A program made the translations under genes and the position numbers. The notes below the pieces were generated by a model. That model had not been told where the DNA came from. It made no database searches and was given only the letters and a program-made list of their open reading frames with translations. From Pycnococcus provasolii (Eukaryota; Chlorophyta; Pseudoscourfieldiophyceae; Pseudoscourfieldiales), in NCBI GenBank assembly GCA_049487715.1, contig CP150554.1, positions 806,001 through 870,000 of the forward strand: a DNA stretch of 64,000 nt, in the 5' to 3' direction. Every line of letters begins with the position of its first letter. The stretch's first letter is position 1. Below are positions 28,856-36,812 of the stretch, one piece after another.

Positions 28856-30010
28856 TTACGGGCCGCGCGCCGCCGCGGCTCGTGCGGCGGCGGCTGCCGC
28901 CGCCGCCGCTCTTGCCTCCTCGCCGTTCGGAAGCGTGGCGTACGTCCCTCCGCCCCCGCTCTCCGGTGACCGCGCCCAAGGCAATGCGGCTGACGATGAT
29001 TGCTGGCTGAGCGTGCGCGCCGTGCCCGCGAACGCCGGAGTCGTCGACGACGACGTCGATGCCGTCATTCTCGTCCACCACGACGACGAGGAAGGTGCAG
29101 CATCAGCCGTCGTCGTCGGAAGCGGCGAGGACATCGACCATCCCACTCCCGGAGAGGATACGAAGCCAGAAGCGTCACGGATGCGCGAAGGCAGCTTCGC
29201 TTCAACGCGAGTCGAAGTTGCGTGAGTGAGGTGCGCAACGGTCCCAAACAGCGGAACGGCACCTAGCGCTAGCCCCACAAGCAAGCCAGATAGGTGCCCG
29301 AGCAAGCTTGCGTTCGGGATCATGAGCTGAAACAGTACCAGCAACACCCACGGATACCAGCTGACTGGTACGTTGAATAGCCCGAAGACGCTTCGCTCGC
29401 CACGTGTTCCACCCTCGAAGTAAGGTTCGTACGCGATGTGAACGAAGATCTGGGCTGACAGCCCGGCGGAGCATGCGTGCACGCCTCCCAGCATGCGCAG
29501 CACGTAGAACGACCCCTTGGAAGCAACGGAAGCTGCCGCGTCGTAGAGCGGGTCACTTTGCGGATAAGCCTCGACGCCTCTGGTGACGACCGCCACTCCG
29601 TGCGCAAGCCACGCAAGCGACGCGTGCACCATGGCGGTAGCCAGCATGCAGACGAGTGTCAGGTAGGCGAACCTCACTGTTCCGACGGAGCTTTCGACGC
29701 TTCGTGCCATGGGAACGTATGCGAGCATGTTGAAGACTATGTGCAGGAGCCCGAGGTGCACGAGCGGCGCGGTGACTGCTCTCCATATTTCGACGTGCGC
29801 TGCAAGACGGTACGGCGAGAGGCAGGTGTGCAGAATTAGGGCGTCCAACCCAGTCAACTCGGTGGCGACGTACACGGCGACGCACGTGACGAACACGCTC
29901 TTTGTGAGGAGCGGCAGTCCTCCGAACCACCGCTTGATGCGCGCGAGTGCGTCCTGCGCGGGATTCGACGCGCCACCAGCGTTCGACGCGCCACCAGCGT
30001 TCGACGCCAT
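28856..30010 (-). CDS. Rhomboid-family intramembrane serine protease
   Basis: From ATG 30010 (MASNAGGASNAGGASNPAQD) the 384-residue protein has a short hydrophilic N-terminus with a repeated ASNAGG motif, then six or so membrane helices. Rhomboid features: WRAVTAPLVHLGLLHIVFNML (the WR and HxxxN region of helix 2 and loop), the catalytic serine in ACSAGLSAQIF (GxS), and the catalytic histidine in GHLSGLLVGLALG. The closest animal and plant relatives by layout are RHBDD1 and RBL13-like proteins, with a long cytosolic tail. The tail here (about 110 residues) is Ser/Thr-rich and ends in poly-Ala. Confidence 0.85.
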   Translation of the reverse strand: MASNAGGASNAGGASNPAQDALARIKRWFGGLPLLTKSVFVTCVAVYVATELTGLDALILHTCLSPYRLAAHVEIWRAVTAPLVHLGLLHIVFNMLAYVPMARSVESSVGTVRFAYLTLVCMLATAMVHASLAWLAHGVAVVTRGVEAYPQSDPLYDAAASVASKGSFYVLRMLGGVHACSAGLSAQIFVHIAYEPYFEGGTRGERSVFGLFNVPVSWYPWVLLVLFQLMIPNASLLGHLSGLLVGLALGAVPLFGTVAHLTHATSTRVEAKLPSRIRDASGFVSSPGVGWSMSSPLPTTTADAAPSSSSWWTRMTASTSSSTTPAFAGTARTLSQQSSSAALPWARSPESGGGGTYATLPNGEEARAAAAAAAAARAAAARGP

Positions 30011-30545
30011 GATGGCTAAGGTGATCTGTAGGTGCGAGCGCGCGTCACAGCCAATGAGGAGCCACGAGGAGCCGATCCCAAAATCTCGCCACGGCCAAAC
30101 TGCGACGGAAGAGTGAATTACCAGCGGCAACTTGGAGGCGATGCGAAGAATGCCGGAGCAGGAAGGTGTGAGGTCTGAAGCAGAGCGAAAAAAGGAAGTC
30201 TCGATTGATTTCGGGTTTAAGGCTTTTTGCGAGGTCCTGGCTGCGCACTGGCGCCTGCGGGAGCGGCGCCTGCGGGAGCGGCGTCACGAGCGGGAGTGGC
30301 GACGAGGCACTCGAAACGGCAACGACGAGGATAGTTACACGGTGTAACCATTGCTCTGCTCCTTGCATGGCGCCCCAAATCAGAACAAAAGGAGTGACAT
30401 CACGCTCAGGAAACCTCCTCCTCAACGTTGCCCCATCTCGTAAATTTTTGTTGCCAAAAAAGCCGCTAGAAAAGCCGGTTGAAAAGCCGCTGAAGCTGCC
30501 GCTGCTTGTTTCTGCCGACTTTTCCGATCCTGCTCCTGCAATTTT
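30011..30545. other. Intergenic region upstream of the TnpB-like fragment
   Basis: It holds a direct repeat (GCGCCTGCGGGAGCGG, twice at 30250-30281) and a Lys/Pro codon-rich stretch at 30460-30500 but no frame that I can link to the upstream parts (RuvC-I, RuvC-II) of a TnpB-type nuclease. Confidence 0.4.
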
Positions 30546-30547
30546 GA

Positions 30548-30910
30548 TGGTGGCACCTGGCGTGCTTGCCACCTTGCATCATGATCCCGAGCTTCGAGAC
30601 GGGGCGCATGACGCGAAAGCGTAACCTTCCGGAGGGAATGGTGCGTAAGCTCAACAGCAAGGCGGCGCGCGCGCTGCTCGGACTCCGGCACTTCGCGTTT
30701 CGCCAAGCGCTCGTCGCGCGGTCGCAGATGTTAGGGAAAGAGGTGTGCGTGGTTGGTGAGGAGTACACGACCAAGACCTGTGGCGCTTGCGGCGCCCTGC
30801 ACAACAAGATCGGAGCGAGCGAGACGTTCAGGTGTCCGTCTTGTACGTACATGTGCGGACGCGACGAGAACGCCGCGCGAAACATCTTTTTGAAACACAT
30901 CCGAGAGTGA
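30548..30910 (+). pseudogene. Fanzor/TnpB-like nuclease, C-terminal fragment (RuvC-III plus zinc ribbon)
   Basis: The frame is open from a TGA at 30545 to the stop at 30908. It reads IMIPSFETGRM, then LLGLRHFAFRQALVARSQML, then EEYTTKTCGACGALHNKIG, FRCPSC, and GRDENAARNIFLKHI. This is the C-terminal part of the OrfB/TnpB family as found in eukaryotic Fanzor and giant-virus IS607-type elements: four zinc-ribbon cysteines (CGAC...CPSC) and the RuvC-III Asp in RDENAARN are intact. The RuvC-I Asp and RuvC-II Glu and the N-terminal two-thirds (TnpB about 400, Fanzor 450-700 residues) are missing or lie in unrecognised exons. I treat it as a 5'-truncated relic of a transposable element. Family assignment firm; activity not expected. 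Confidence 0.8.
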
Positions 30911-31123
30911 CGCGAAGCCCCTTCGTTGGGTGGTCGCGCCATCAGCTGTGCAGTGCTGCACTCCGCGCCTTGCGAACGCGTGCGCGCGGAGACCCGTTCC
31001 GGCGATGAGGCTCGCCGTCCTCAGGGTTGGTCAGCGGAGTCGGGGAATGCTTTAAACTGTAACGAGGTCCTGGTCAGGTGTCCCCCTGATGAAATGCAAT
31101 TGAGACAAATTAAATTTACTTTT

Positions 31124-32833
31124 TCAAGTTAAGCTCATCTCTCTGATGTCTCGTTTCAGGTTCCAGTGCGCGCGAATCCATTGCGAGAATCTCAGCACGA
31201 ATCCGTCGCCGGCGGTGTCCCTACAATAGCTAGCAAATAGCAACAAGTTGTAGTACCGCTCCAAGTACAACAGTCCAAGCCAACTCCACTTTTCTGAGGC
31301 GTGCACATCATGTCGTGCATTCAGCTTGCACTTCGCGGGAGCTTGCCGCACATTCTCCAGCGCGTCACACTTGTCAATGCACTCGTCGAGCATCTGCTTT
31401 GCCTCTCGCCCTCTCTTGCCCATCGCCTCGAGCTGCATCACCGCGTATAGGACGACGGAGAACTCAGCATTGTCCAAATTCGGTCTGTTCGGGTCGATGT
31501 GCATGTAGTTCACCTGATACGTCGGATCGACACCCTTGCGCGTTCGCCAGATGAGCATCGCCGCGACCATCGCGGAAGTCGTGCGGCTGTACCCGCTGCG
31601 GCACGAGAACACCGCGGCGTCGTCCAGGTTGCAATCGCCCAAGACTTCCACGAGCTGGTCCAGCTGCCTCTCAAACAGAGCACCCTCGTCGGAAAGAGGT
31701 AGTCGCGTGATGGTCACGGGGATGCCGTCAGACCGGAATGTTTTAAAAGCATCAGACGAGCAGCGCACCATATCCTCGCCGACGGCGAACGGCGTCGCAG
31801 AAGCCTCGCCGGATGGACCTCCGGTGGTATTTACCATAACCTGACCACCCTTTTCGCGGCCGAGCGAGAGAACGTCCAATTTCAGGCGCGCATCCATCCT
31901 GTCAAGATGGTAGCCGCTCGCACCGCCGCTGCTGGCTCGCCCACCGAGCTTAAACTTGAACGCATCGGCGGGATTCGTTTCTTTCGCAGCGACTGGCGCG
32001 CCTGACAGGAACACGCACGGGTCGTCGCGCAGCTGGAAGTAGTGAACGCGCGGGTGGCCGGAGCGGCACAGGCCCTCGAGCATGCCCTTCGTGCCCGAAA
32101 CAAGGCTGCTTCCTAAGCCGTAAATCGGGTCACGGTCCTTGCACCTTCGGAAGTTCCAAGTCCCTTCGTAAAGAGGCGCACCGAGGCTCTTCGCGTGTAG
32201 ACCTGCGCTCTGGTCCGCGACGAGTGCCGCGCCGCCGTGAAGGACGGCATCCGGCCAGTCTTCTAGCATGTCTCGTGGAGGAGGTGCTGAGCACTGGAAC
32301 CAGTGTGACATCCAGCGGTACCCGTCCTCCGGCTGGCTTGCGTACATCTCTCCCAGCGCGTCCACAAGGCCCGGAAGCACAGTCTCGACAAGATACTCCT
32401 TGGGCACGAGCGCCTCCAACGCACCTGGTGGGAAGAGCAGGTTCGCCTCGCGTCGCGCGCTCTCGTCGCTGTCGCTCCCGTGCACGGCGTTTCTGACGGC
32501 GTCCGCTCCGAGCAGGGCACGCACGGAGCTGGGCGCGATTTCTCTTGCACGAGCAGGGTCCATCGGCCCGATGAGCGTCCTCCATGCCTTGACTGCACCA
32601 ACCTTTGTGAGCACGAGCGCGACGACGGGCCCGCTGGATAGGAACTCGACGAGCACGCGAAAGTTGGGCTGCGATTCGAGGTGTGCGTAGAACTGCCTCG
32701 CGAGCGTGGGGCTGAATCGCAGTTCTCTGCGTCGCGCGACGAAGAAGCCGGCCGCCTCTGCGATTTCGACGACGCGCGAGGCTGCTCCGGCGGCGCACAC
32801 GTCCGGCTTGATGACGGCGACGGTGTGCTCCAT
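31124..32833 (-). CDS. Nucleoside diphosphate kinase fused to a paladin-type phosphatase domain
   Basis: From ATG 32833 (MEHTVAVIKPDVCAAGAASR) the 569-residue protein has an N-terminal NDPK domain of about 150 residues. The phosphohistidine is His118 in NAVHGSDSDESARRE, and LLFPPG and the HGSD context are closest to ciliary NME5-type kinases. Then follow paladin-type repeats: GTWNFRRCKDRDPIYGLGSS, HYFQLRDDPCVFLSGAPV, and the phosphatase loop VFSCRSGYSRTTSAMVAAML with a CX5R signature (Cys411, Arg417). Paladin domains are PTP-like inositol/phosphoinositide phosphatases. I know of no standard architecture combining the two. Both active sites look complete. The stop is at 31124; AT-rich DNA follows. 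Confidence 0.85.
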   Translation of the reverse strand: MEHTVAVIKPDVCAAGAASRVVEIAEAAGFFVARRRELRFSPTLARQFYAHLESQPNFRVLVEFLSSGPVVALVLTKVGAVKAWRTLIGPMDPARAREIAPSSVRALLGADAVRNAVHGSDSDESARREANLLFPPGALEALVPKEYLVETVLPGLVDALGEMYASQPEDGYRWMSHWFQCSAPPPRDMLEDWPDAVLHGGAALVADQSAGLHAKSLGAPLYEGTWNFRRCKDRDPIYGLGSSLVSGTKGMLEGLCRSGHPRVHYFQLRDDPCVFLSGAPVAAKETNPADAFKFKLGGRASSGGASGYHLDRMDARLKLDVLSLGREKGGQVMVNTTGGPSGEASATPFAVGEDMVRCSSDAFKTFRSDGIPVTITRLPLSDEGALFERQLDQLVEVLGDCNLDDAAVFSCRSGYSRTTSAMVAAMLIWRTRKGVDPTYQVNYMHIDPNRPNLDNAEFSVVLYAVMQLEAMGKRGREAKQMLDECIDKCDALENVRQAPAKCKLNARHDVHASEKWSWLGLLYLERYYNLLLFASYCRDTAGDGFVLRFSQWIRAHWNLKRDIREMSLT

Positions 32834-33023
32834 CGCGCAAGGCAAGTCAGTCAGTCGCGGTCGCTCAAGAAACAGCTGGTTGGGTTGGGTGGGTTCGGTC
32901 ACGGCGGGAAACACCACGCGGCCCGGGGTTCGTTTGAACGCCGCGGTCGGACTTCGCTGTTAGGGTTAGGGTTAGGAAAGGATAGCATACCTCAGATACG
33001 GCGCTTTGTTTGTTTTTTTGGTT
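32834..33023. promoter_or_regulatory. Promoter of the NDPK-paladin gene with TTAGGG array
   Basis: 190 bp upstream of the gene (minus orientation). It contains three TTAGGG units at 32959-32976, i.e. CCCTAA on the sense strand of the downstream gene. Confidence 0.5.
32959..32977 (+). repeat. Interstitial telomere-like (TTAGGG)3
   Basis: Three tandem units about 125 bp upstream of the NDPK-paladin ATG. Confidence 0.85.
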
Positions 33024-33512
33024 TTACATGAGCTTGTCAGCGATGTTGCAGATGCGCAGGCCGTGCTTGTTCTTCGCGCGCAGCTCCACGGGAACTACCG
33101 CGTTCACGCGCGTGCCCATCGGAGAGCCGTCCTTCTTCACCAACACTATGCTGTTGCGACCAGTGCGCACGCGGCTGCCATCCAGACGACGCGTGTGCGC
33201 GCGCGTCTCCACCACCACGCCGTGAATCACCGTTCCCTTGGGGATGCGCGTGCTGCTCTTCAGGTTGCTCTGACGAACGGACGCCGTCACCTTGTCGCCC
33301 AAACCAGCCTTGCCTTTGTTCGTCGCGACGTACTTCTGAACGCGAATCACCTTCGCCTTCAGAGCGCCGGAGTTGTCGACGACGTCCACCATGGAGCCCG
33401 CCATGACGTTCCGCCGCGCCTGAAACGCCGCGAGCATGCTTGCCGACGTTAGCGAGCACGACTTCGCAAACATGGAGGTCAGCGCACCCAACGAAGTCGT
33501 CATCATCGCCAT
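33024..33512 (-). CDS. Organellar ribosomal protein uL14 (bacterial-type L14)
   Basis: The 162-residue protein has a 35-residue N-terminal extension (MAMMTTSLGALTSMFAKSCS), a likely mitochondrial presequence, then the complete uL14 fold: VMAGSMVDVVDNSGALKAKVIRV, GDKVTASVRQ, KGTVIHGVVVETRAHTRR, DGSRVRTGRNSIVLVKK, PMGTRVNAVVPVELR and LRICNIADKLM. The bacterial order and length, rather than the eukaryotic cytosolic form, indicate an organelle ribosome protein; the leader favours the mitochondrion. The upstream gene on the same strand runs open through this gene in another frame, so the intergenic spacer and that gene's true stop are unclear. Confidence 0.93.
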   Translation of the reverse strand: MAMMTTSLGALTSMFAKSCSLTSASMLAAFQARRNVMAGSMVDVVDNSGALKAKVIRVQKYVATNKGKAGLGDKVTASVRQSNLKSSTRIPKGTVIHGVVVETRAHTRRLDGSRVRTGRNSIVLVKKDGSPMGTRVNAVVPVELRAKNKHGLRICNIADKLM

Positions 33513-33715
33513 GGCGGTCCCCGTCCACCACCCCCTCCTCCTGGGAGGTGAAAGAAGAGTGGTGAAGGGGAAGAAGGGAGTTGGGGAGGGCGAGGCCCGA
33601 GGGGGGCGGACTGGTCACTGGGGGCGGCGACCCTTCCCAAATTCCGGGGGGTTTGGCAGAGAGAAATTGTCGGGGTTTACTTTTACAAGTCCTCAGCAGC
33701 AGCAGCAGCAGCGCA

Positions 33716-33746
<31 letters not shown>

Positions 33747-34800
33747 GCACCATCTCCGCGCCCATGAGACGCACGTAGTCGTCCTGCAGTCTCAGCACGT
33801 CGAAGTCCAAGAGCGTCCACTCCAGCTGCACAGGCGCGCTGCCCGGTAGCACGCTCGTGCAGCTGACGCGTCCGCAGAACACGTAAGGCTCCGTCTCGCG
33901 ACGCAGGAACAAAAGAACACGCGTGCTTCCGTCGCCCTCACCGCTTCCAATTAGACGGCGAACAACAGGGCTGTCCTCGTCCTGTCCCTTTGGTGCATAC
34001 CAGCGCATGCGTCGGCCCTGCCTCGCGAACAAGTTGTGGTAACCGCCGTACGTGCTGCTCGCAGAGCTCGCGAGACACGTGTGCACGGACTCCTCGTCCT
34101 TCGGGACGGCGTTCACGTACAAGGCGACGGCGTTGCTCCACTCCTGAACGCCGCTGTACTTGTTAAAGCGCGGCACGTATGCGTGAGGATTGTCGGGTTG
34201 TTTGGCCATGGCCGCTGGCGCAAACACGCAGGCGCTCGCGTGCGCCTTGGGTGGAAGTGGCGGCTTGTCGTCGTCGTCGTCGTCGTCTGCTCGACACGCG
34301 CGGTCGACGCGTCTTCCGAGAAAGGTGCTGCACAGCTCTTCAACGCTGGCGACGAGTTCCTTTGTAGATGTTCCCGCGGCTGTGTCTGCTTTGACCGCCG
34401 CACTAGCACTTTTCCCACCGTGACTGCTTCCGTGCGTTCTTCTCCACGTATCGACTGACACGAACGCGTCCGCCGGCGGAGGTGGTGGCAAGTCGCGCGT
34501 CGTAGCGCTCGCGTTGTGAGTGCCCGCTGATGCCTGCAGCGACGGCGGCGGCGGTATGTTCCGCGTCGACCTTCTGACCCAGTGCGACGCTTCGGCGCCC
34601 TCCGCCGCCCCATCCTCGGTCGTTTTTCTCTTCACGGGCAGTTTCTTCTTCGAGGACGGATTCTGCTTTTCGTGTTGTTTGGCTGCGAGTGCGGGAGGCG
34701 GTGCTTTCAGGGGCAGGCCTCCGAGGAGTTGCTGCATGCGCGCCTGGTTGCGCGCGATGTTCCTCAAACGCTCCTGCTCGTACTCGCACAGCAGCGCCAT
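33037..34800 (-). CDS. Probable nuclear protein with WDR76-like N-terminal motif; 3' end uncertain
   Basis: ATG 34800 opens a frame whose N-terminus, EYEQERLRNIARNQARMQQL, matches the YExxRLxNIxxN motif found at the start of WDR76-type and other plant/algal nuclear proteins. Basic low-complexity follows (KKLPVKRKTTED). A compact domain near residues 210-345 (HAYVPRFNKYSGVQEWSNAV, STYGGYHNLFARQGRRMRWY, RRLIGSGEGD, EPYVFCGRV, WTLLDFDVLRL) is one I have seen only in uncharacterised algal and plant proteins. It ends in a run of ten Asp from a GTC microsatellite. The frame stays open across the uL14 gene (33512-33024) to 33037, where it is plainly out of frame with real coding sequence, so the true C-terminus probably lies near 33700-33550. 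Confidence 0.55.
33713..33748 (+). repeat. (GTC)n microsatellite encoding an Asp run
   Basis: About eleven GTC triplets, read on the minus strand as GAC. A neighbouring CAG run encodes Leu in that frame. Confidence 0.9.
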
Positions 34801-34985
34801 GGTGCCGAAATGTCAAGGATGAACCCCAAAACTTCCAAATAAAACCCCTACCAAATACCATGGAAAATCTGCGCAAAAGATTGAACGGGGATCTCGGCGG
34901 CTTCCCAGCCTATCGTTTCGTTCTTGTGCGTGCCCCAAACCCCACCGGGCACCAGGCAACCCACCGCCCAACACCACACCACACC
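34801..34985. promoter_or_regulatory. Short divergent promoter (185 bp)
   Basis: Between the starts of the minus-strand nuclear protein (34800) and the plus-strand VTT protein (34986). It contains several CCAAAAC / CCAAATA direct repeats. No telomere-like motif is present. Confidence 0.4.
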
Positions 34986-36776
34986 ATGGCGCGCATACCG
35001 ATGACGTCACTGACGACGCGCACTCAGTGTATCATGAATACCGGCATGATAACCTTACAGAGTAGTAGTAAAATCAACCGCTTTGACCGCCGTTGTTATA
35101 CCGCTGGAGTATATCAGCGGTATAACAACAGCCTGAGTTTCCACTCGTTGCGGGGATCTTCAGTCGCCCGGCGCGCTGTCGAAGATCCGGCGTCGCCACC
35201 CCAAGCAACCTCACAAACGGACGCGAACGGACTTGACAGTGACAAGATCGTTCCGAGGCAAGCGACGGACGCGAACACGGCGTTCAAGGAAGAGGCGACA
35301 AGTAGTAGCCAAGAGCAGACACGCGGGGCGGACGATGCGACGACGTCGTCAGCGACAACTGCAACTGTCATGAGCCCGGTGGAAAAAGCTGGACAGCAGC
35401 TGCGATTAGACGCGTGGCAGGCAAGGCCGACGACGGCGCGCAAGGTGCTCCGAGCCGCAAACTCAATCAGAATCGCGAGAACACCACCCAAGAAAGAAAC
35501 AAAGGACGGGGAATCTGGCAACGCAGACGAGGAGGAGGAGGAGGGCGCGGAAAGCGATGCGAAAACAGCCACGGCGGTGGCTGCGTTCACCATCGCTGTC
35601 AGCGCCATCGCGCTGCGCTTTGGAGGACGCGCCGTGCTGCTCAAGACGGCGGGCATGGACTTCGACGCTGACCCTGTGCTGCGTGATACCATCACAAACA
35701 CGCTCAACCAGCTGAACGACCTTGGCGCATACAAGACGGCGGGCTTCATAGCCGCGTGCGCGCTGTGCAAAATCCTGTGCCTTGATGCCATCTCCGTCGC
35801 GCTAGCGCTCGTCAGTGGCATCCTGTTCGACAACAACCCGCTGTACGGATGCGTCGCAACCGCCGCGGGGAGCACGCTTGGCGGCGCGGGAGCGTTCATG
35901 CTAAGCCGCACGGTGCTGAAAGAGCGCGTGAAGAAGTTTGTCGAGGAGCGAAAGGCACTCCGTGCTGTTGAGCGCGCCGTATCGGGAGGTGGCGAAGGAC
36001 GAGGTGGATTCCAAAGCGTACTCGTCTTCCGTCTTGCTCCCGTACTACCGGCACTGCCCATCGGCGGGTATGCATACCTCTTCGGCACGACGTCAGTCAC
36101 ATTCCCCGAGTTCGCCGCTGGCACGTTTCTGGGCAGCCTCAAGCCGTACTACCTGGACTCCGCCATGGGCGTCTTCACGCTCGGAGCTCTTACGGGGCGT
36201 GGCGGGGACAATCCGAACGAGGATATCTTCATCATCGTTGCCCTTGGTGCGACGGCGCTCGTGGGAACGTTCGCAAGTCAGGTGGCGACGCGCATGTGGG
36301 AGGAGGTGAATGCAGAGATGGATGCAGAGGAGGCGGAGAGTGCATCTCTGCGCGACAAGGCACTGGCCAGCTTGGGCGAGAATTCGGATGTGCTTGCTGA
36401 AGAGGCAAAGGAGGAAGATTCCGGTCCGTTCAGTGGCTTGACGAGAAGTTGGAAGAAGGCATCGACGCGTTACGGCAAAGCGCAGGATGATCTCTGGCCT
36501 GTGATAGAAAATGAGCGTCGCTTTCTTGCGCTCGTTCTCGACGAAGCTTCGCGCGCCGCGGATCGCGTGGGTGCCGACAGAGACGAGGAAGACGAGCTCG
36601 TGACGCGTGCACTCGAGGCGGCGGTGGCTGCACCTCCGCCCACACCCCCGGCTCTGCGTGACTCTGACGAAAGTGCGCTGACGGCGTACTTTGTCGAAGG
36701 ACTTGCATGGTTCTGGTTGTGCAACGAAGCGCTTTGGATCTACTCCTCGCCGAAGAAAGATTGGCTGACGGAGTAG
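34986..36776 (+). CDS. VTT/DedA-domain (TVP38/TMEM64-type) membrane protein, probably plastid
   Basis: ATG 34986 (MARIPMTSLTTRTQCIMNTG) gives 596 residues. A long Ser/Thr/Ala-rich leader (about 190 residues) precedes a transmembrane region whose core is the VTT (SNARE-associated) domain: KILCLDAISVALALVSGILF, LYGCVATAAGSTLGGAGAFM (the conserved small-residue helix), FRLAPVLPALPIGGYAYLFG and FLGSLKPYYLDSAMG, the family's FRxxPxxP and GxxP-like loop. VTT proteins are lipid scramblases or related transporters; plant TVP38 homologues sit in the plastid. The C-terminus (about 170 residues, acidic, then GLAWFWLCNEALW) is not part of the domain. The inverted repeat at 35092-35129 lies in the leader-coding part. 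Confidence 0.8.
   Translation: MARIPMTSLTTRTQCIMNTGMITLQSSSKINRFDRRCYTAGVYQRYNNSLSFHSLRGSSVARRAVEDPASPPQATSQTDANGLDSDKIVPRQATDANTAFKEEATSSSQEQTRGADDATTSSATTATVMSPVEKAGQQLRLDAWQARPTTARKVLRAANSIRIARTPPKKETKDGESGNADEEEEEGAESDAKTATAVAAFTIAVSAIALRFGGRAVLLKTAGMDFDADPVLRDTITNTLNQLNDLGAYKTAGFIAACALCKILCLDAISVALALVSGILFDNNPLYGCVATAAGSTLGGAGAFMLSRTVLKERVKKFVEERKALRAVERAVSGGGEGRGGFQSVLVFRLAPVLPALPIGGYAYLFGTTSVTFPEFAAGTFLGSLKPYYLDSAMGVFTLGALTGRGGDNPNEDIFIIVALGATALVGTFASQVATRMWEEVNAEMDAEEAESASLRDKALASLGENSDVLAEEAKEEDSGPFSGLTRSWKKASTRYGKAQDDLWPVIENERRFLALVLDEASRAADRVGADRDEEDELVTRALEAAVAAPPPTPPALRDSDESALTAYFVEGLAWFWLCNEALWIYSSPKKDWLTE
35092..35129. repeat. 15-bp perfect inverted repeat (possible hairpin)
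   Basis: Arms GTTGTTATACCGCTG (35092-35106) and its exact reverse complement (35115-35129) flank an 8-nt spacer, GAGTATAT. It lies within the 5' coding part of the VTT gene. Confidence 0.9.
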
Positions 36777-36812
36777 TAAGAAAAACAGAAAGTAACGTAA
36801 TGTGGTAACAGT

